Assembly: GCF_043678055.1 (NCBI RefSeq)
Contig: NZ_JBHEQA010000003.1
Location: 434,001-498,000, forward strand
Length of the DNA: 64,000 nt
Direction: 5' to 3'
From: Spongiimicrobium salis
Lineage (GTDB): Bacteria > Bacteroidota > Bacteroidia > Flavobacteriales > Flavobacteriaceae
In this document: in pieces, positions 1 to 5,916 of the stretch
Position numbering within the stretch: the stretch's first letter is position 1
Layout of the letters: every line of letters begins with the position of its first letter
Notes under the pieces: generated by a model
Seen by the model: the letters and a program-made list of their open reading frames with translations, nothing else
What the model was told of the DNA's origin: nothing
Databases searched by the model: none
Translations under genes and position numbers: made by a program

Positions 1-2
1 AT

Positions 3-905
3 GAAAAACTAGGGGATTACGAACAGGCCAATAAGCATCTAAGAATAAGAGAAACCATCTTAAAAGATTTCCATAAGAAGGAATTGCAATCCAAAATCGA
101 AAATCTTACGGTAGAATATGAGACCAGGGAAAAGGTAGAAACCATTCAACGGTTGGAAACGGAAAAGTCCAATATGGACCTTGCCTATGCCAAGAAAAGG
201 GCGCAACTTTATTTAAGCATCATAGTAGCGATTGTAGTAGTGCTATTTCTATTTGGTGCTTTCAAATGGAGAAATCTAAAAGGACGGCTACAAAAAGTAT
301 CCTTGGAACAGCGATTGCTCCTTTCTCAATTGAATCCCCACTTTATATTTAATGTCCTGCAAAATGTAATATCCATGATTGATAATAGGCCGCAGCAGGC
401 ACAAAAATTAACTTCGGCCTTGGGGAAGTTGCTTAGGATGAATCTGGAAAATTCAAGAGAGGACTTTGTGGATATTAGAGATGAAATTAAAGCCCTGAAC
501 TATTATATGGAAATTTACCAGCAAACTGTAGTCCCTTTTAGCTTTAAAATAATTTTACCAGAAGATTTGGATTCCGAATCCAACAGAATCCCTCCAATGA
601 TGGTACAACCCCTTGTAGAGAATGCCATTAAGCACGGCGTCTCTTCGCTAAAAGAACAAGGGAATATCATTGTGGAATTCAGTAAGGGGGGTAATGGTCA
701 TTTGGCTTGCGCTGTTAAAGACAATGGGCCTGGTTTTGCAGGGAACAACAGCAATCATCGATCATTAGGTCTGCAAATCCTATTGGAAAGGGCACAGAAG
801 TATTTTAAGCGCAAATCTCCAGATTTTTTAAGATTTATTGATAAAAAAAATAATAAAGAAGGGTATAATGTAGTCCTACTGCAGTTGCCCATGCTGAACG
901 ATTGA
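3..905 (+). CDS. Sensor histidine kinase, LytS/YehU type, 5' truncated by window edge
   Basis: The frame is open from base 3, so the N-terminus lies outside the window. The visible part begins with helical, TPR-like and coiled-coil sequence, followed by one membrane segment (LYLSIIVAIVVVLFLFGAF). A His_kinase-type dimerisation domain follows with the motif QLNPHFIFNVLQNVISMI, whose His is the expected phosphoacceptor. A HATPase domain closes the protein, with an N box (PLVENAIKHG) and a G box (DNGPGFAG). In Bacteroidota this family usually pairs with a LytTR response regulator in the next gene. None follows here, so the partner is elsewhere or upstream. The family call is firm; the signal sensed is unknown. 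Confidence 0.9.
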   Translation, partial: EKLGDYEQANKHLRIRETILKDFHKKELQSKIENLTVEYETREKVETIQRLETEKSNMDLAYAKKRAQLYLSIIVAIVVVLFLFGAFKWRNLKGRLQKVSLEQRLLLSQLNPHFIFNVLQNVISMIDNRPQQAQKLTSALGKLLRMNLENSREDFVDIRDEIKALNYYMEIYQQTVVPFSFKIILPEDLDSESNRIPPMMVQPLVENAIKHGVSSLKEQGNIIVEFSKGGNGHLACAVKDNGPGFAGNNSNHRSLGLQILLERAQKYFKRKSPDFLRFIDKKNNKEGYNVVLLQLPMLND

Positions 906-1553
906 GGCTCCTGAAAACCCATCCATTTATCGCTATGGGCAATCGCCGCTTGGCCGATGCCATTTGAAACTCTACTTTTCGCCTTTGATTGAGCCTTAGG
1001 TTTACCCGAAAATTGTTGAACGAAAATTTCAGAAACTTTGCGTTAGCCTGTAGCAAAAGCTGAAAATTAGCGTAGCGGAAATTGCTTGTCATCTGATCTC
1101 ATTAGTAAAAAGAATAAAAAATCGCTCTTATTTGCTTGCCCAAAAAAAGAGCCTAAAGAAAAAATCATTTTTAGGTTGTGAATATAACAGCTCAATACAG
1201 GGATGAAGCTATAGCGTGTATCATCCATATTAATTCAAAGTGATAATTTTTAAATATTGACTCATCGCTCTTAAGCATGTTTAACTTTAGTACCAGAATT
1301 TACATGCTTCATAAGTTTTTTCTGTATCTCTATGTAAAGTTAGTAACGCAATATTGCAGTATTTGATAACTTAAAGTTCAAATATTAAAATCGAATAAAA
1401 GGAAACAAGTTGATTCAACATTGCGCAAACGCGCTGCTTTGAATCTACAACTATCTCCATATTTAAGGAAGTAATATCCCTTCGCAAAAAATGGACACAA
1501 ACCTTGAGTGTCTTTAAATGATCAAGGGAAATGAATTTAAAAATAGAAATATC
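906..1553. other. Intergenic stretch without a supportable gene
   Basis: About 650 bases separate the kinase from the Gly-Gly peptide gene. A minus-strand reading frame crosses the kinase stop codon, but it is rich in Lys/Arg/Asn/Phe, has no recognisable domain and is not accepted as a gene. The last 300 bases are very AT-rich and probably carry the promoter of the small peptide. No tRNA or strong hairpin was seen. Confidence 0.5.
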
Positions 1554-1751
1554 ATGAAAAAATTAATGAATTTAAATGGTGTAAAAACCTTAGGAAGTAC
1601 GGCTCAAAAATCTATTAACGGAGGTATTGGTGGACAAGCAAGACGTAGACGCGGCATATGCGGGAGCACACCTTCTATTCTATGTAATGAGGATTTACCC
1701 TCTTGTGCGGGAGGTGAAGTAGTGAATGGCAATTGTTATATCTGTGTTTAG
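1554..1751 (+). CDS. Gly-Gly leader peptide (bacteriocin-like / secreted Cys-rich peptide precursor)
   Basis: This is a 65-residue peptide when started at the ATG at 1554; an in-frame ATG at 1518 would add 12 residues that look unlike a leader. The first 24 residues (MKKLMNLNGVKTLGS...INGG) match the double-glycine leaders common in Bacteroidota natural-product precursors, with predicted cleavage after NGG. The 41-residue core begins IGGQARRRRG and holds five cysteines, so disulfide or other cross-links are possible. Leaders of this kind are cut and exported by peptidase-containing ABC transporters. No such transporter or modifying enzyme is in the window, so it is an orphan here. Leader type is well supported; activity is unknown. 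Confidence 0.7.
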   Translation: MKKLMNLNGVKTLGSTAQKSINGGIGGQARRRRGICGSTPSILCNEDLPSCAGGEVVNGNCYICV

Positions 1752-2525
1752 TGTAATAAGCCAAAAAAACCATTCATTGTGATGGTAAAGTTCATCTAGA
1801 GCCGGGGTTTTAGAACTCTGGCTCAACGAATACTACCCTTTTCATTGGTTCGATATCATAGGGCTGCTACAACTCCACAATTCATATGTTCAAATTCCTA
1901 TACTACAAACAAGCTTATTAAAAAGATTGTAATCCTAGTTGTCTTAGAAGTACTTCCTTTTAAATTAAGATTATCAAGGTAGATAAGTTCCTATGTGCGG
2001 ATAGGAGACTATCGGAACAGCCCACGCATATGGAAAGTAGCCAAATTTCTGTCATCACTATATCATAGAAGTCTTGGTAACTCTTTGATTTCAATGTTTT
2101 TTTGAATGTAACTGAGATAAAACATTCGAAAACAAAAAAAAATACCATCTTTGCAACACAAATGACACAGATAACGTTACATATCATCCAAAAAGAATGG
2201 CTTTGCCTCTTTGATTTTCGCTCAGAATATAGTGAGCGAAACGGACGCTATGTGACTTTATTTAACCATTGAATCTATGTAAATCATACCATAAAACGAT
2301 AAAGTAAAAGCGTCCTACTACAATAGGGCGCTTTTTTTATGGATTTTTTTTAAAACAGATGAATGAGAAGTAAGAAAATATAAAATTAGATTATTGAAAC
2401 GGCAAACAATTGGTAGACAGACGATTGTACAAAATGTTCAAAATCCGCAATATGACGGACAGGAATTCCATTATCTATATTTAAACATAACTAATTGATT
2501 ATCAGTAAATTAAATTTATTTTTTC
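1752..2525. other. AT-rich intergenic region with hairpins
   Basis: No gene is supported in these roughly 770 bases. A minus-strand frame around 1960-2187 is hydrophobic and Cys-rich but has no recognisable family. A perfect 9-bp inverted repeat (TTTCGCTCA / TGAGCGAAA) lies at 2216-2241 and a terminator-like hairpin at 2308-2338. The 2216 hairpin lacks a T tract and may be a fold in an untranslated RNA. Confidence 0.4.
2308..2338 (+). terminator. Rho-independent terminator-like hairpin
   Basis: The stem AGCGTCCT / AGGGCGCT (one G.T pair) with an eight-base loop is followed directly by seven T. It would stop plus-strand transcription coming from the small peptide gene before the tRNA-array promoter. 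Confidence 0.7.
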
Positions 2526-2556
2526 TTGTGTAGTTTAAAAATCCTTTTCATCTTTG
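2526..2556 (+). promoter_or_regulatory. Predicted Bacteroidota housekeeping promoter of the tRNA array
   Basis: TTG at 2526-2528 and CATCTTTG at 2549-2556 are separated by 20 bases. This fits the Bacteroidota pattern TTG-N19..21-TAnnTTTG with one mismatch in the -7 box. It lies just upstream of the small ORF at 2579 and faces the tRNA array. No copy of the TGTGT-N7-ACACA operator found upstream of the neighbouring NAD/RNA operons overlaps it. Confidence 0.5.
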
Positions 2557-2578
2557 CACCATCACAATTTATAAACCC

Positions 2579-2713
2579 ATGCCAGTGGAATCTTTAAAAA
2601 GACATATACAATTATTGGAACTACATCGCTGTTCGCCGAAATGGTTTGAACGGTTTTATAGTGATCAACTGTCCGTTTGTAAACAAAGGAGAAATACGTG
2701 TATCATGTGTTGA
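2579..2713 (+). CDS. 44-codon ORF in the leader of the tRNA array
   Basis: The frame starts at ATG 2579, ends at TGA 2711-2713 and encodes a basic peptide (MPVESLKRHIQLLELHRC...) ending in CIMC. It begins about 20 bases after the predicted promoter and is followed 28 bases later by a terminator-like hairpin. That is the arrangement of a leader-peptide attenuator, in which ribosome progress decides whether the hairpin forms. The peptide is not recognised, there is no obvious ribosome-binding site, and it may simply be a small protein or non-coding. Confidence 0.3.
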   Translation: MPVESLKRHIQLLELHRCSPKWFERFYSDQLSVCKQRRNTCIMC

Positions 2714-2740
2714 CGTAAAGACAATACACTTATATACGAA

Positions 2741-2769
2741 GCATCTCCGATAAAGAGATGCTTTTTTTA
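2741..2769 (+). terminator. Terminator-like hairpin between leader ORF and tRNA array
   Basis: A perfect GCATCTC / GAGATGC stem with a seven-base loop is followed by seven T. It stands between the leader ORF and the first tRNA. Full termination here would silence the array unless a second promoter exists, so it is a candidate attenuator. Confidence 0.65.
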
Positions 2770-2846
2770 TGCGCATTAAGTTTTGAAAATAGGAAGAGCA
2801 AGCCAATGGGCGGTGAAGGTTTAATTCCTTTGCCCTCCGACAAATT

Positions 2847-2919
2847 GACAAGGTGGCTGAAAGGTTAATGCAATGGTCTGCAAAACCATTTTTTATGAGT
2901 TCGAATCTCATCCTTGTCT
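2847..2919 (+). tRNA. tRNA-Cys (GCA)
   Basis: A 73-base cloverleaf. The acceptor is GACAAGG / CCTTGTC. The anticodon stem ATGGT / ACCAT has loop CTGCAAA, giving anticodon GCA. The T arm is GAG-TTCGAAT-CTC. CCA is not encoded, as usual in this group. It is the first member of the plus-strand array. Confidence 0.8.
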
Positions 2920-2930
2920 CTAAACATTAT

Positions 2931-3067
2931 GGAAGTATTGAACAATTGGCTGGCTCGCCTGACTGAAATGAGTACACGAATTCAGCGAAACCGATAAAGG
3001 CAATAAAAATGAATGAGTTAAAATCAGGTTCAGAAATGACATGTAGGTTCGAGTCCTACTGCTTCCA
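2931..3067 (+). tRNA. tRNA-like gene with about 54 extra bases in the anticodon loop
   Basis: The acceptor GGAAGTA / TGCTTCC and a perfect T arm (GTAGG-TTCGAGT-CCTAC) mark a tRNA. The anticodon stem appears to be CCTGA (2958-2962) with TCAGG (3024-3028), but 61 bases lie between the strands instead of 7. Removing about 54 bases would leave a loop such as CT-TAA-AA, i.e. Leu(UAA), though the exact boundaries and identity are not certain. The variable region is 14 bases. The insert is too short for a group I or II ribozyme. It is either intron-like, needing protein-based cutting and joining, or the gene makes a tRNA-like RNA that is never charged. Confidence 0.5.
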
Positions 3068-3071
3068 CAAC

Positions 3072-3142
3072 GCGTCTGTGGTGTAATGGTAGCATCTGGG
3101 TCTCCAAAACCTAGGATTGAGGTTCAAATCCTCACGGACGCG
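3072..3142 (+). tRNA. tRNA-Trp (CCA)
   Basis: The acceptor is GCGTCTG / CGGACGC (one wobble pair). The anticodon stem TGGGT / ACCTA has loop CTCCAAA, giving anticodon CCA. The T arm is TGAGG-TTCAAAT-CCTCA and the discriminator is G, as expected for bacterial Trp tRNA. The D loop is short. Confidence 0.85.
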
Positions 3143-3145
3143 CAA

Positions 3146-3218
3146 AGTACCGTAGCTCAAAGGCTAGAGCGCCCGACTGTCTATCGGGAAGGTACGGGTT
3201 CGAGTCCCGTCGGTACTG
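3146..3218 (+). tRNA. tRNA-Asp (GTC)
   Basis: The acceptor AGTACCG / CGGTACT is perfect. The D stem is GCTC / GAGC. The anticodon stem CCCGA / TCGGG has loop CTGTCTA (GTC). The T arm is ACGGG-TTCGAGT-CCCGT and the discriminator is G, the Asp identity base. It is one of the best-formed tRNAs of the array. Confidence 0.9.
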
Positions 3219-3223
3219 CAAAA

Positions 3224-3296
3224 CTGGGAAGATAACGTGGGTTATTTACCCGCTTTGGAAGCGGAAAGTCGTCCCGCATAGGCGGGATTTCCCAGA
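3224..3296 (+). tRNA. tRNA-Pro-like (TGG) with abnormal D and T arms
   Basis: The total length is a normal 73 bases and the acceptor CTGGGAA / TTCCCAG is perfect. The anticodon stem CCGC / GCGG with loop TTTGGAA gives anticodon TGG. The T arm lacks the TTCRA loop: it is replaced by a GC-rich hairpin, TCCCGC-ATA-GGCGGGA. The D arm is not recognisable. A true tRNA-Pro(TGG) lies at 13007-13081, so this copy may be a decoy or a decayed gene. EF-Tu binding and T-loop modification would be affected. Confidence 0.55.
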
Positions 3297-3301
3297 CGAA
3301 T

Positions 3302-3373
3302 GCTCCATTAGCATAGTGGCCAGTGCATCCGACTTTCTATCGGAAGACAAGGGTTCGATTCCCTTATGGAGTA
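3302..3373 (+). tRNA. tRNA-Glu (TTC)
   Basis: The acceptor is GCTCCAT / ATGGAGT with G1.T72 at the top. The D stem is GCA / TGC. The anticodon stem TCCGA / TCGGA has loop CTTTCTA (TTC). The T arm is AAGGG-TTCGATT-CCCTT. The G1.U72 wobble recurs in several members of the array. Confidence 0.85.
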
Positions 3374-3378
3374 CAGCA

Positions 3379-3451
3379 TGAGGTATAACTCAGTTGGTAG
3401 TGTACCGTGCTTTTAACACGGGAGTCTTAGGTTCGAGTCCTAATGCCTCAA
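3379..3451 (+). tRNA. tRNA-Lys (TTT)
   Basis: The acceptor is TGAGGTA / TGCCTCA. The anticodon stem CCGTG / CACGG has loop CTTTTAA (TTT). The T arm is TTAGG-TTCGAGT-CCTAA and the discriminator is A. The D stem has one mismatch. Confidence 0.85.
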
Positions 3452-3457
3452 CAATTT

Positions 3458-3530
3458 GCAGGGATGGCGAAATGGCAAACGCAGCTGGTTTAGAACCAGT
3501 AATCTGAGAGTTCGAATCTCTCTCCCTGTA
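3458..3530 (+). tRNA. tRNA-Leu (TAG) with a short variable arm
   Basis: The acceptor is GCAGGGA / TCCCTGT with G1.T72. The D arm is Leu-like (GCGAAATGGCAAACGC). The anticodon stem GCTGG / CCAGT has loop TTTAGAA (TAG). The T arm is GAGAG-TTCGAAT-CTCTC. The variable region is only about five bases, whereas bacterial leucine tRNAs normally carry a long variable arm. It is therefore a minimised Leu tRNA, or has changed identity. Confidence 0.75.
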
Positions 3531-3535
3531 CGAAT

Positions 3536-3609
3536 GCCCCACTAGCCCAACTGGCAGAGGCAAAGGACTTAAAATCCTTAAAGTCCAAGTTCGAATCTTG
3601 GGTGGGGTA
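3536..3609 (+). tRNA. tRNA-Leu (TAA) with a short variable arm
   Basis: The acceptor is GCCCCAC / GTGGGGT with G1.T72. The anticodon stem AAGGA / TCCTT has loop CTTAAAA (TAA). The T arm is CCAAG-TTCGAAT-CTTGG and the discriminator is A. As in the preceding Leu(TAG) gene the variable region is about five bases, unusual for a leucine tRNA. Confidence 0.75.
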
Positions 3610-3615
3610 CAAAAT

Positions 3616-3687
3616 AGACCCGTGATGTAACGGTTAGCATACAAGACTTTGATTCTTGTTGTAAAGGTTCAAATCATTTCGGGTTTT
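3616..3687 (+). tRNA. tRNA-Gln (TTG)
   Basis: The acceptor is AGACCCG / CGGGTTT with one G.T pair. The anticodon stem CAAGA / TCTTG has loop CTTTGAT (TTG). The T stem AAAGG / CATTT has one mismatch around a TTCAAAT loop. The fold is otherwise standard, slightly decayed compared with the Asp and Phe genes. Confidence 0.8.
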
Positions 3688-3692
3688 CAAAT

Positions 3693-3781
3693 GGTGTCTC
3701 TAGCCTGCCGGCAGGCAGGCTTATCTGGCAAAGCGTCCCACTGTGAATGGGAAGAACAGGGTTCGAGTCCCGGAGCACACC
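3693..3781 (+). tRNA. tRNA-His (GTG) with a palindromic insert in the D arm
   Basis: The anticodon stem TCCCA / TGGGA has loop CTGTGAA (GTG). A G precedes the acceptor at 3693 and the discriminator is C (3781), matching the histidine identity pair G-1:C73. The acceptor GTGTCTC / AGCACAC has two mismatches. The D loop is enlarged by a GC-rich palindrome (CCTGCCGGCAGG plus flank, 3704-3720), making the gene about 15 bases longer than normal. It may still be histidylated, but its D/T-loop contact should be disturbed. Confidence 0.65.
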
Positions 3782-3787
3782 CAAAAG

Positions 3788-3860
3788 GGAACAGTAGCAA
3801 AGATGGTCAATGCGGCGGATTGAAGATCCGAAGATACAGGTTCGAGTCCTGTCTGTTCCA
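3788..3860 (+). tRNA. tRNA-Phe (GAA)
   Basis: The acceptor GGAACAG / CTGTTCC is perfect. The anticodon stem CGGA / TCCG has loop TTGAAGA (GAA). The T arm is ACAGG-TTCGAGT-CCTGT and the discriminator is A. It is a well-formed array member. Confidence 0.88.
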
Positions 3861-3863
3861 CAT

Positions 3864-3936
3864 AGGAGTATAGTTCAATTGGATAGAACGCTGGGCTACG
3901 AACCCAAAGATGCGAGTTCGAGTCTTGCTACTTCTA
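3864..3936 (+). tRNA. tRNA-Arg (ACG)
   Basis: The acceptor is AGGAGTA / TACTTCT. The D stem is GTTC / GAAC. The anticodon stem TGGG / CCCA has loop CTACGAA (ACG, read as ICG after deamination). The T arm is GCGAG-TTCGAGT-CTTGC and the discriminator is A. Confidence 0.88.
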
Positions 3937-4011
3937 CTAAAGCAAAAGAAATTTATTACGCCCTGTCATAATTGCGTAGTTCTATTTCAATTTTGTAGAA
4001 AATTAAAATAT

Positions 4012-4215
4012 GCCTCTTTAGCTCAAAGGGAAGAGCTGTGGTAAAAGACCTTGATCGTAACCACGGAGTGATTGGAAGATGTTGTTGGCGGCCTGCCCGC
4101 CAATGAATAGAATTTGCAGAAGCACCGAAATTGACAGGATTAAAAGTAGGGAAGCGCATTTATAGCCAATCTGTTCGCTAAAGCGAAAGTGTCAGTTCGA
4201 ATCTGGCAAGAGGTA
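4012..4215 (+). ncRNA. tRNA-like RNA with a 126-base expansion between anticodon and T arms
   Basis: The ends are clearly tRNA: acceptor GCCTCTT / AAGAGGT (G1.T72, then A), D arm GCTC-AAAGGGAA-GAGC, and T arm GTCAG-TTCGAAT-CTGGC. A GTGGT / ACCAC helix (4038-4042 with 4060-4064) sits where the anticodon stem should be, but its loop is 17 bases, so no anticodon can be assigned. The region before the T arm is about 126 bases and contains a perfect TTGGCGG / CCGCCAA hairpin (4085-4103) and a TTCGC / GCGAA hairpin. It is either a tRNA with an intron-like insert or a dedicated tRNA-like RNA. Confidence 0.5.
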
Positions 4216-4231
4216 CGAAGTTCTTTGAAAT

Positions 4232-4256
4232 TTGAAACTCTTCAAGGGAGTTTCAA
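4232..4256. repeat. Perfect inverted repeat after the tRNA-like RNA
   Basis: TTGAAACTC and GAGTTTCAA form a 9-bp stem with a seven-base loop. There is no T tract, so it is more likely an RNA processing or folding element than a terminator. Confidence 0.5.
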
Positions 4257-4265
4257 CTATAAAAT

Positions 4266-5071
4266 CGTCATCCGTACTAGATGACGGGGCGGCTTATCGT
4301 CCTTAGATAAACTTGGTAACGAGGATAAATCCGCTAGCGGGCACAGCAAACGGAGACTGTTTTTATAATACAGTGCAGGTAAGCAAGCAACCAACATAGG
4401 TCATAATTTGCAAGGGGCAACCGCTTAAGCATTTTAGGGCGTATAGCCAATACTTTTGGGTAGGCTTGAGATGGTGACATCAATAGGTAAGGTTGTAGCA
4501 AGGGGTTACGTATAGGCTATCCAACCTAACGGGGCTCATTGCAGCAGTAGAGGTACCCCATGGGAAACTGTTCGGTAGCTTAAAATGCTGTATGTCGGGA
4601 GACATACAAGAAGAAGGTTGGTATTCTGTAGGCAAAATCTATGGAGCCATTCTCGAAGCCCTTCTTCTAGGCCATGGAATATTTAGGTTCGAATCCTAAA
4701 AGAGAAACAACTCCTCTTTTGGCTCAATTGGTAGAGCACTGTATTTCCAATACAGCAAAAGACTTCGAGCATTGTAGCAGTTAGTAGTTGCCTAAACCCA
4801 TTGTGATATATGGGATGGTAAAGGTCGCAAGCCTATATCATGCGGTGAACATTCTAATAGGTCGCCTTAAAAGGGACACCTATGAACGGTGGGGGAGCCA
4901 ACCCCTGTAATTGCAAAGCGTGATGTAATAGTCACTATGCAGGCCGAGTCTAAGTTGCCGAACAGCTACAGTGATTTATGGCATCGGGCAGGTACGTGAT
5001 TTCCAAAGCAACGGAAAGCGCGTGGAAAAGTAGGGAAAGTTTTAACTATAATCCTTCGAAAGTTTGCCCAT
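4266..5071 (+). ncRNA. Large structured non-coding RNA region (about 800 bases)
   Basis: No protein gene is supported. The stretch is packed with helices: CGTCATC / GATGACG (4266-4286), GATG-GTGA-CATC with a GNRA loop (4470-4481), AGGTTG / CAACCT with a nested TAGC / GCTA (4490-4527), GGGG / CCCC (4531-4559), and TGTATGTC-GGGA-GACATACA, also GNRA-capped (4589-4608). CTCGAAG in the first half is complementary to CTTCGAG at 4763-4769 beyond the embedded tRNA halves. It ends at a rho-independent terminator, so it is probably transcribed with the tRNA array. Size and setting recall large ornate RNAs such as GOLLD or ROOL that accompany tRNA arrays in phages, but I cannot match it to either. No RNase P or tmRNA signature was recognised. 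Confidence 0.5.
4683..4755 (+). tRNA. Candidate circularly permuted tRNA-Gly (TCC)
   Basis: A 3' half comes first: T arm TTAGG-TTCGAAT-CCTAA (4683-4699). After nine linker bases a 5' half follows: D arm GCTC-AATTGGTA-GAGC and anticodon stem CTGTA / TACAG with loop TTTCCAA (TCC = Gly). AAAAGAG (4698-4704) and CTCTTTT (4714-4720) pair perfectly as the acceptor stem across the linker. No T arm follows the 5' half, and no 5' half precedes the T arm within a plausible distance. Permuted tRNAs of this order are known in some algae and archaea and need circularisation and cleavage. The alternative is two unrelated truncated tRNA halves lying together by chance. Confidence 0.45.
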
Positions 5072-5100
5072 AAGCGTAGGTATTCCCAATACGCTTTTTT
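5072..5100 (+). terminator. Rho-independent terminator of the tRNA/structured-RNA transcript
   Basis: A perfect AAGCGTA / TACGCTT stem (5072-5078 with 5090-5096) is followed by a T tract on the plus strand. It closes the RNA array just before the convergent protein operon. Confidence 0.8.
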
Positions 5101-5187
5101 ATTGTATTACGCTTCAACCACATATAGCTTCATAAAAATAGGGCAGATCGAGAGGAAGCCTAACCTGATGGTATTTCCCATTGCAGC

Positions 5188-5916
5188 TTAGTTTCTTCCT
5201 TTTTCGTTCGGATACAACTCCGTTAAGCAATCGCTTTGCCAATATTGTTTTGAGTCTATATCCATAACAGTCAATTTGCCCGTAAAAGCCGCACCGGTAT
5301 CCAAATTCCACAGATTTATGCATTCCATGGGTATTGCTTCTCCATAATGTATAGTTGGCGTATGTCCAATATAAATTTCATTATAAAGTTGTAATCTGGT
5401 TTCTATTCCCGCCCTTTTTTCTTCTTTAACCTGTTTCAATATTCTGGCGGCTTCCCAAAGCGTTCTATCCCAATAGAAATCGTTTTTATTATATTCTTTT
5501 TCTACGCCGTGCATTGAAGTAAAACCTGCATGTACAAAAAGGCGATTTTCAGTATCAATATGGTAATGTTTCAAGGTATTAAAAAAAGTCAAATGACTCT
5601 TCTTCGTTACATAAGTCGTTTTAATATAACTTTCTATGGTCCCTTTCCCTCCATGAGCCGACCATATAGGATTGGTCACTCCTTTTTCTAACCAAAGTTT
5701 ACACCATAAATCATGATTTCCCAAAATAAAAACACAGTTGTGCTTTTCCGATAATTCAATTAAATATTGAATCGTCTGTGCTGATTCACTCCAACCATCA
5801 ACATAGTCCCCCAAGAAAATGAGGGTGTCACTTGAGCTTATATTCGCCCTGGTCAAAACTTGAATCAACGCTTTTAAGCCTCCATGGATATCGCCTATAA
5901 CCAATGTGCGTCTCAT
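5188..5916 (-). CDS. PPP-family metallophosphoesterase (PrpE/ApaH-like)
   Basis: A 242-residue calcineurin-like enzyme with the full metal-binding series GDIHGG near the start, GDYVDG at about residue 37, GNHD at about 66 and HAGF at about 130. Family members hydrolyse dinucleoside polyphosphates, phosphoproteins or 2',3'-cyclic phosphates. Its ATG overlaps the oxygenase stop by four bases, so it is the last gene of the SPFH-KptA operon. In that setting, trimming of RNA termini (2',3'-cyclic phosphate or 3'-phosphate) or of a nucleotide by-product is the likeliest task; this is inference. The family is certain, the substrate is not. Confidence 0.88.
   Translation of the reverse strand: MRRTLVIGDIHGGLKALIQVLTRANISSSDTLIFLGDYVDGWSESAQTIQYLIELSEKHNCVFILGNHDLWCKLWLEKGVTNPIWSAHGGKGTIESYIKTTYVTKKSHLTFFNTLKHYHIDTENRLFVHAGFTSMHGVEKEYNKNDFYWDRTLWEAARILKQVKEEKRAGIETRLQLYNEIYIGHTPTIHYGEAIPMECINLWNLDTGAAFTGKLTVMDIDSKQYWQSDCLTELYPNEKGRN

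Noticed and set aside
835..1092. 85-codon minus-strand frame across the kinase end
   Set aside because: It overlaps a real gene, has low-complexity composition and no domain.
1960..2187. 75-codon minus-strand frame
   Set aside because: No recognisable features or plausible start; hydrophobic by AT-richness.
2931..3067. Group I intron in tRNA-Leu(UAA)
   Set aside because: The insert is only about 54 bases, far below the size of a catalytic core.
3390..3873. Reading frames on both strands across the tRNA array (e.g. 3390-3644 minus, 3649-3873 plus)
   Set aside because: They are translations of tRNA genes or their complements; the tRNA folds explain the sequence fully.
4266..5071. tmRNA or RNase P RNA
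   Set aside because: No tag-peptide frame with paired tRNA-Ala-like ends, and no recognisable RNase P core; the embedded tRNA halves carry a TCC anticodon.
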